A DNA stretch of 9,736 nucleotides, from positions 1 to 9,736 of the forward strand of contig CAKZXL010000297.1 of the NCBI GenBank assembly GCA_937883885.1, written 5' to 3'. Each line of letters begins with the position of its first letter. Within the stretch, counting starts at the first letter, position 1. Origin of the DNA: an uncultured Aquincola sp. (GTDB taxonomy: Bacteria > Pseudomonadota > Gammaproteobacteria > Burkholderiales > Burkholderiaceae). The notes below the pieces were generated by a model. The model was given only the letters and a program-made list of their open reading frames with translations. It searched no databases and was not told the DNA's origin. A program made the translations under genes and the position numbers. Shown in pieces: positions 7,201 through 9,736 of this stretch.

Positions 7201-8781
7201 TTACTTGATGGAGGTGTTCCAGAAGAACGGCCAGGTGGCGGGCTGGTAGTTCTGCAGCGCCGGGCTGCGGGCCGACAGGCCATTGAACTTGCCCACGTGG
7301 ATGTACGGCACTTCGTCATACACCACCTGCTGCACCTTGCCCCACAGCGCGCCGCGCCTGGCGGGGTCGGTCTCGGTGTTGAAGGCGGCCAGCGCGGCCT
7401 GCTTGGCCGGGCTGCTCCACCAGCCGGGCGCGCCTTCGCCCAGTTGCGGCGGCGACAGCATCGGCTCGGGGAACTGGCCGCTGTGGGTGACGTACAGGTC
7501 CCACAGCTTGGGGTCGTTGCGGCGCTGCACCAGGGTGGCCCAGTCCACCACGTTCAGGTCCACCTTGAAGCCGGCGCGCTTGAGCTGCTCGGCCATCAGC
7601 AGCGCCATGTTGTAGTGGAAGTCGTACTGCCGGCTGCTGAGCACGCGCACCGGCTCGCCCTTGTAGCCGGCCTTCTCGGCCATCTCCTTGGCCTTCTTGG
7701 CATTGCGCTGGTTGTACTGGTCGGTGCCCGCGGTGGCGTAGAACGGCGAGCCCTTGGGGAAGTGGTTGCCCTCGGCCGTGAAGAAGCGGGTGTCGCCGAA
7801 GCCGGCGGCCAGCATCTCACCTTCCCCGATGGCCGTCTGCAGGGCCTGGCGCACCGCCTGGTTGGCCGCCACGCCTTCCTTGGTGTTGAGCACCAGGTAC
7901 GGGAAGCCGAACGACGGCGTGAGGATGGGCACCGTCTTGCCGCCGCTTTTTTCCAGCCGGGTCAGCGCCTCGGTGGGCAGCAGGTCGGCAAAGTCGTACT
8001 GGCCGGCCAGCGCGCCTTCCACGCGGGTGTTGGCATTGGGCACGGGGGTGAAGCGCAGCTCGTCGATCAGCGCCTCACGCTTGCCGCCGTAGCCGTTGGC
8101 CGGCTCCTTGCGGGCGCTGTACTGCTCGAAGCGGGTGAGCAGCACGAACTGGTCGGGCCGGCGTTCCTTGAAGCGGTAGGGGCCGGTGCCCACGAAGTCC
8201 TTCAGCGGCGTGGCGATGCTTTCCTTGGCCATGATGGCCGCCATGCCGCTGGGCAGGGCCAGCTGGGCCAGCAGCGGCGCATACGGCTGCTTGAGCACGA
8301 TCTCCACGCCCAGCGCGCCCTTGGCCTGGATGCTCTCCACTTCCTTGGCCAGGGCCTTGCCGCGCGGGGCCTGTTCCATCCAGCGCTGCAGGCTGGCCAC
8401 CACGTCGTCGGCGTTCAGTTCCCGGCCGCTGTGCAGCATCACGCCCTTGCGCAACGTGATGGCGTAGCGCTTGCCGTCGGCGCTGATCCTGGGCGCGGCT
8501 TCGGCCAGCATGGGCACCACGTTCCACTTGGCGTCGAAGGTGTAGAGCGGCTCATACACGTGCTGCATGATGGTGCCCACCAGGTCGGCGGTGGACGCCA
8601 TCGGGTCCAGCGTCTGCGGCTCGGCCACCATGGCCAGCGTGGCGTGGTGGCGCGGTGCCTGCGCAAGCGCAGGCCCGGCCAGCACGCTGACGGCCAGGCC
8701 GATGGCCAGGGCGGCGGTGCCCTGCACCAGGCGGCGGCGGTGGACGGGCGAAGTGGCGGGGCGGATGGCGTCAAACAGCAT
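7201..8781 (-). CDS. Periplasmic substrate-binding protein of a peptide/opine ABC transporter (SBP family 5, DppA-like)
   Basis: A 526-residue secreted protein that captures the substrate and delivers it to the importer encoded just downstream. Residues 1-42 look like a signal peptide: a basic HRRRLVQ stretch (14-20), a hydrophobic core (GTAALAIGLAVSVLAG) and an ALA-QA cleavage site near 40/41. The closely paired arginines make Tat export possible, but the match is imperfect. The SBP_bac_5 domain follows, with EPQTLDPMAS (54-63), the HSGRELNADDVVASLQR stretch (117-133) and FVGTGPYRFKE (196-206). At about 427-440 the strand that in E. coli DppA/OppA carries the aspartate holding the peptide amino group reads WDLYVTHSGQFPEP, with no acid at the expected place; this hints at a ligand without a free alpha-amino group (inference). 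The ATG at 8781 has a good GGAGAG site 5 bases upstream; earlier in-frame ATGs (8820, 8862) do not. It is the first gene of the operon. Confidence 0.92.
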   Translation of the reverse strand: MLFDAIRPATSPVHRRRLVQGTAALAIGLAVSVLAGPALAQAPRHHATLAMVAEPQTLDPMASTADLVGTIMQHVYEPLYTFDAKWNVVPMLAEAAPRISADGKRYAITLRKGVMLHSGRELNADDVVASLQRWMEQAPRGKALAKEVESIQAKGALGVEIVLKQPYAPLLAQLALPSGMAAIMAKESIATPLKDFVGTGPYRFKERRPDQFVLLTRFEQYSARKEPANGYGGKREALIDELRFTPVPNANTRVEGALAGQYDFADLLPTEALTRLEKSGGKTVPILTPSFGFPYLVLNTKEGVAANQAVRQALQTAIGEGEMLAAGFGDTRFFTAEGNHFPKGSPFYATAGTDQYNQRNAKKAKEMAEKAGYKGEPVRVLSSRQYDFHYNMALLMAEQLKRAGFKVDLNVVDWATLVQRRNDPKLWDLYVTHSGQFPEPMLSPPQLGEGAPGWWSSPAKQAALAAFNTETDPARRGALWGKVQQVVYDEVPYIHVGKFNGLSARSPALQNYQPATWPFFWNTSIK

Positions 8782-8786
8782 GCGGG

Positions 8787-8792
8787 CTCTCC
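8787..8792 (-). promoter_or_regulatory. Shine-Dalgarno site GGAGAG of the substrate-binding protein gene
   Basis: On the minus strand GGAGAG stands 5 bases before the ATG at 8781. It decides this start over the in-frame ATGs at 8820 and 8862, which would also place a non-signal extension before the signal peptide. Confidence 0.7.
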
Positions 8793-8825
8793 AAACCGGG
8801 GTGGTGCGTGGCGGCACCATGATGG

Positions 8826-8840
8826 TGAAAGTATTTTTCA
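8826..8840. promoter_or_regulatory. Candidate RpiR operator, importer-side copy (TGAAA-N5-TTTCA)
   Basis: The perfect inverted repeat TGAAAGTATTTTTCA has 5-bp arms and a 5-bp spacer. It lies 44 bases upstream of the substrate-binding protein ATG. Read in the direction of that gene it is TGAAAAATACTTTCA, matching the ridA-side copy at 13 of 15 positions. It covers a -10-like hexamer, as expected for a repressor site. Assignment to the RpiR protein of the operon is inferred from location and symmetry. Confidence 0.6.
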
Positions 8841-8877
8841 GTCCGAGCGAACTATCGGGCATGTACGCAGCTTTTGT

Positions 8878-8895
8878 ACCCGGGAAATCCCGGGT
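8878..8895. promoter_or_regulatory. Perfect 18-bp palindrome between the two operators
   Basis: ACCCGGGA-AA-TCCCGGGT is a perfect dyad with 8-bp arms and a 2-bp centre, in the middle of the divergent promoter region. Its sequence is unrelated to the TGAAA-N5-TTTCA sites, so it probably binds a different protein. It is not followed by a T-run and has no gene end next to it, so a terminator is unlikely. It lies about 41-42 bp upstream of a ridA start point predicted from the TACACT -10, an activator-like position, although that start point is itself only predicted. Confidence 0.5.
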
Positions 8896-8909
8896 TCCGC
8901 CGCGGTCAG

Positions 8910-8926
8910 CTGAAATACACTTTCAG
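8910..8926. promoter_or_regulatory. Candidate RpiR operator, ridA-side copy (CTGAAA-N5-TTTCAG)
   Basis: The perfect inverted repeat CTGAAATACACTTTCAG has 6-bp arms and a 5-bp spacer. It lies 22 bases upstream of the ridA ATG and overlaps the -10-like TACACT. Its centre is 85 bp from that of the importer-side copy, close to eight helical turns, so both sites would lie on roughly the same face of the DNA. That permits, but does not prove, looping by an RpiR oligomer. Confidence 0.62.
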
Positions 8927-8939
8927 AACCAACTCAACC

Positions 8940-8945
8940 GGAGGG
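8940..8945 (+). promoter_or_regulatory. Shine-Dalgarno site GGAGGG of ridA
   Basis: GGAGGG on the plus strand ends 3 bases before the ATG at 8949. It is a strong match with slightly short spacing. It selects this start over the earlier in-frame codons at 8874 and beyond, which would read through the ridA-side dyad. Confidence 0.75.
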
Positions 8946-8948
8946 CTC

Positions 8949-9338
8949 ATGCCGCTCGAATACCTGGGCCTGCCGCCCGTTGCTTCCGACCGCCAGGCGC
9001 GGCCTTTCTCGCCGGCCGTGCGTGCCGGCGACTTCATCTACGTGTCGGGCCAGGTGCCTGGCAATGCCGAAGGCGAGATCGTCGCGGGCGGCATCGAGGT
9101 GCAGACGCGCCAGGTGATGGAGAACCTGAAGGCCGTGCTCGCGCTGGCCGGCGCCAGCTTCGACGACGTGTGCAAGTGCACCTGCTGGCTGCAGGATGCG
9201 CGCGACTTCGGCGCCTTCAACCGCATCTACATGAGCTACTTCCCGAACGGCAAGCCCGCCCGTTCCACCACCGAGGCCCGGCTGATGGTGGATGCGAAGG
9301 TGGAGATCGACGTGATTGCGTACAAGCCGAAGGCTTGA
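8949..9338 (+). CDS. ridA: RidA family enamine/imine deaminase (YjgF/YER057c/UK114)
   Basis: A 129-residue small cytoplasmic protein of the RidA/YjgF family, expected to form a trimer. It hydrolyses reactive enamines/imines, such as 2-aminoacrylate released by PLP dehydratases, to 2-oxo acids and ammonia. Recognisable stretches are RPFSPAVRAGDFIYVSGQVP (18-37), VMENLKAVLALAGASFDDV (56-74) and PARSTTEARL (103-112). The last holds R105, the arginine that binds the substrate carboxylate and marks deaminase-active members. E119 in KVEID fits the other conserved catalytic-pocket acid. The tyrosine near position 17 of E. coli RidA is replaced by F20 or nearby residues, and C107 by T107, so this is not the archetypal housekeeping RidA but a pathway-associated relative. 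It is divergent from the operon encoding the PLP deaminase and shares its control region. That placement suggests it cleans up the product of that enzyme. Confidence 0.93.
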   Translation: MPLEYLGLPPVASDRQARPFSPAVRAGDFIYVSGQVPGNAEGEIVAGGIEVQTRQVMENLKAVLALAGASFDDVCKCTCWLQDARDFGAFNRIYMSYFPNGKPARSTTEARLMVDAKVEIDVIAYKPKA

Positions 9339-9342
9339 GGCG

Positions 9343-9363
9343 GGCGACCCTCAGCGGGTCACC
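9343..9363. terminator. Weak hairpin between convergent genes, possible bidirectional terminator
   Basis: GGCGACCC at 9343-9350 and GGGTCACC at 9356-9363 form a stem around a 5-base loop. All 8 pairs form on the minus-strand transcript, counting one G-U; the plus-strand transcript has one mismatch. It sits in the 37-bp gap between the ends of ridA and the FlxA-like gene. There is no T-run on either side, so an intrinsic terminator is uncertain. Confidence 0.3.
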
Positions 9364-9375
9364 GGGCGCGGACAG

Positions 9376-9714
9376 TCACGCCATCAGGTCGACCAGGCCG
9401 CGCGTGGTGCGCGGGCCTGATGCTGAAGCGCCGCCGGCCGCCTGCTGAGCGGCGGCCAGCTGCTTTTCGCGCTGCGCCTGCTGCTGCGCCAGGGCCTTGG
9501 CCCGCTGGATGGCTTCGATCTGGGATTGCACCGTCAGGATCTGCGCCTGCAAGGCCTTGGCCTTGGCGATCTTGGCCTTGGGGTCCAGGTCCGACGCATT
9601 CAGCTCCCGCATCTCGCGGTTGAGCGCCGCCAGTTGCTTGGACAGCGCGGCCAGCTGGCTGGCCGAGTCGTCGGCGGTGCCGGCCGGCTGGGAAGATGAA
9701 GCAGCGATGCGCAT
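9376..9714 (-). CDS. Small coiled-coil protein, FlxA-like family candidate
   Basis: A 112-residue soluble protein without a signal peptide or membrane segment. Residues 18-40 and 48-92 are strongly helical, with heptad-like leucine/isoleucine spacing (QLAALSKQLAALNREMREL, then ALQAQILTVQSQIEAIQ). They are separated by SDLDPKAK, where a short turn would reverse the chain into a helical hairpin. This layout and the C-terminal GLVDLMA resemble FlxA-like proteins, which are small, poorly understood and named after a flagellum-regulated E. coli gene; the match is by eye only. The start is ATG 9714 or the GTG just before it (9717); an in-frame TGA at 9721-9723 excludes a longer protein. AAGGG lies very close upstream. 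The gene is convergent with ridA and probably independent of the catabolic operon. Confidence 0.6.
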   Translation of the reverse strand: MRIAASSSQPAGTADDSASQLAALSKQLAALNREMRELNASDLDPKAKIAKAKALQAQILTVQSQIEAIQRAKALAQQQAQREKQLAAAQQAAGGASASGPRTTRGLVDLMA

Positions 9715-9736
9715 CACCCTTCATCGGCCGCCGCGC

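Larger units (their letters stand above)
8782..8948. promoter_or_regulatory. Divergent promoter region between the importer operon and ridA
   Basis: This 167-bp stretch is the only sizeable non-coding DNA in the window and is clearly richer in A+T than the genes around it. It must hold the promoters for the leftward eight-gene operon and for rightward ridA. It contains three dyad-symmetric elements, listed separately. Weak -10-like hexamers sit inside the two outer dyads: TACACT at 8916-8921 on the plus strand and AATACT at 8830-8835 on the minus strand. No convincing TTGACA-like -35 box lies at 16-18 bases from either, so the promoters may need an activator or may be misidentified. The assignment as a shared control region is firm from gene layout; the exact promoters are a guess. 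Confidence 0.75.

Noticed and set aside
5517..7208. A 563-codon plus-strand open frame opposite the permease genes
   Set aside because: The translation is extremely rich in His, Gln and Arg without any family signature. The minus strand encodes two well-conserved permeases here.
8862..8879. Direct repeat TGTAC at 8862-8866 and 8875-8879 as a regulator site or attachment site
   Set aside because: Only five bases repeated 13 bp apart, easily due to chance. There is no integrase gene or other sign of a mobile element.
8878..8895. The CCCGGG palindrome as a transcription terminator
   Set aside because: It lies between two divergent gene starts, with no gene end nearby and no T-run after the stem, so an operator-like role is more likely.
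1..9736. Mobile elements, CRISPR arrays, tRNA or rRNA genes
   Set aside because: No transposase or integrase frames, terminal inverted repeats, regularly spaced repeats or tRNA-like cloverleaf sequences were seen. Coding is continuous and uniform in composition.

Overview
The window is about 70% GC. Its gene order, protein families and codon use point to a beta-proteobacterium of the order Burkholderiales, probably from the Rubrivivax/Leptothrix/Ideonella/Aquincola part. That placement is an inference, because the window holds no rRNA or other phylogenetic marker.

Almost everything belongs to one catabolic locus. Eight genes run leftwards on the minus strand from about 8781 to the left edge as one very compact operon. 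It begins with a periplasmic substrate-binding protein (7201-8781), followed by two permeases (6237-7181 and 5397-6236) and two ATPases (4351-5397 and 3377-4354). Together these make a complete peptide/opine-type (Dpp/Opp) ABC importer. Next come a PLP-dependent D-serine dehydratase-like amino acid deaminase (2079-3380), an RpiR-family regulator (1177-2076) and an N-acyl-D-amino-acid deacylase (1187 to the left edge, C-terminus cut off). Apart from the 19 bases after the binding-protein gene, adjacent genes overlap, abut or lie 2 bases apart. A RidA-family enamine/imine deaminase (8949-9338) is transcribed in the opposite direction from the same 167-bp intergenic region.

The genes fit one pathway. 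The importer would bring in an N-acylated D-amino acid or a D-amino-acid-containing peptide, the deacylase would free the D-amino acid, the PLP enzyme would eliminate and deaminate it, and RidA would hydrolyse the reactive enamine/imine intermediate to a 2-oxo acid. The RpiR protein is the likely switch. The divergent promoter region carries two near-identical dyads, TGAAA-N5-TTTCA, one in front of each transcription unit, and between them a perfect 18-bp palindrome of unrelated sequence. These are the best regulatory signals in the window.

The right end (9376-9714, minus strand) holds a small coiled-coil protein resembling the FlxA-like family. It faces ridA across a 37-bp gap containing a weak hairpin and is probably unrelated to the catabolic locus. 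No RNA genes, CRISPR arrays, insertion sequences or other mobile elements were seen.
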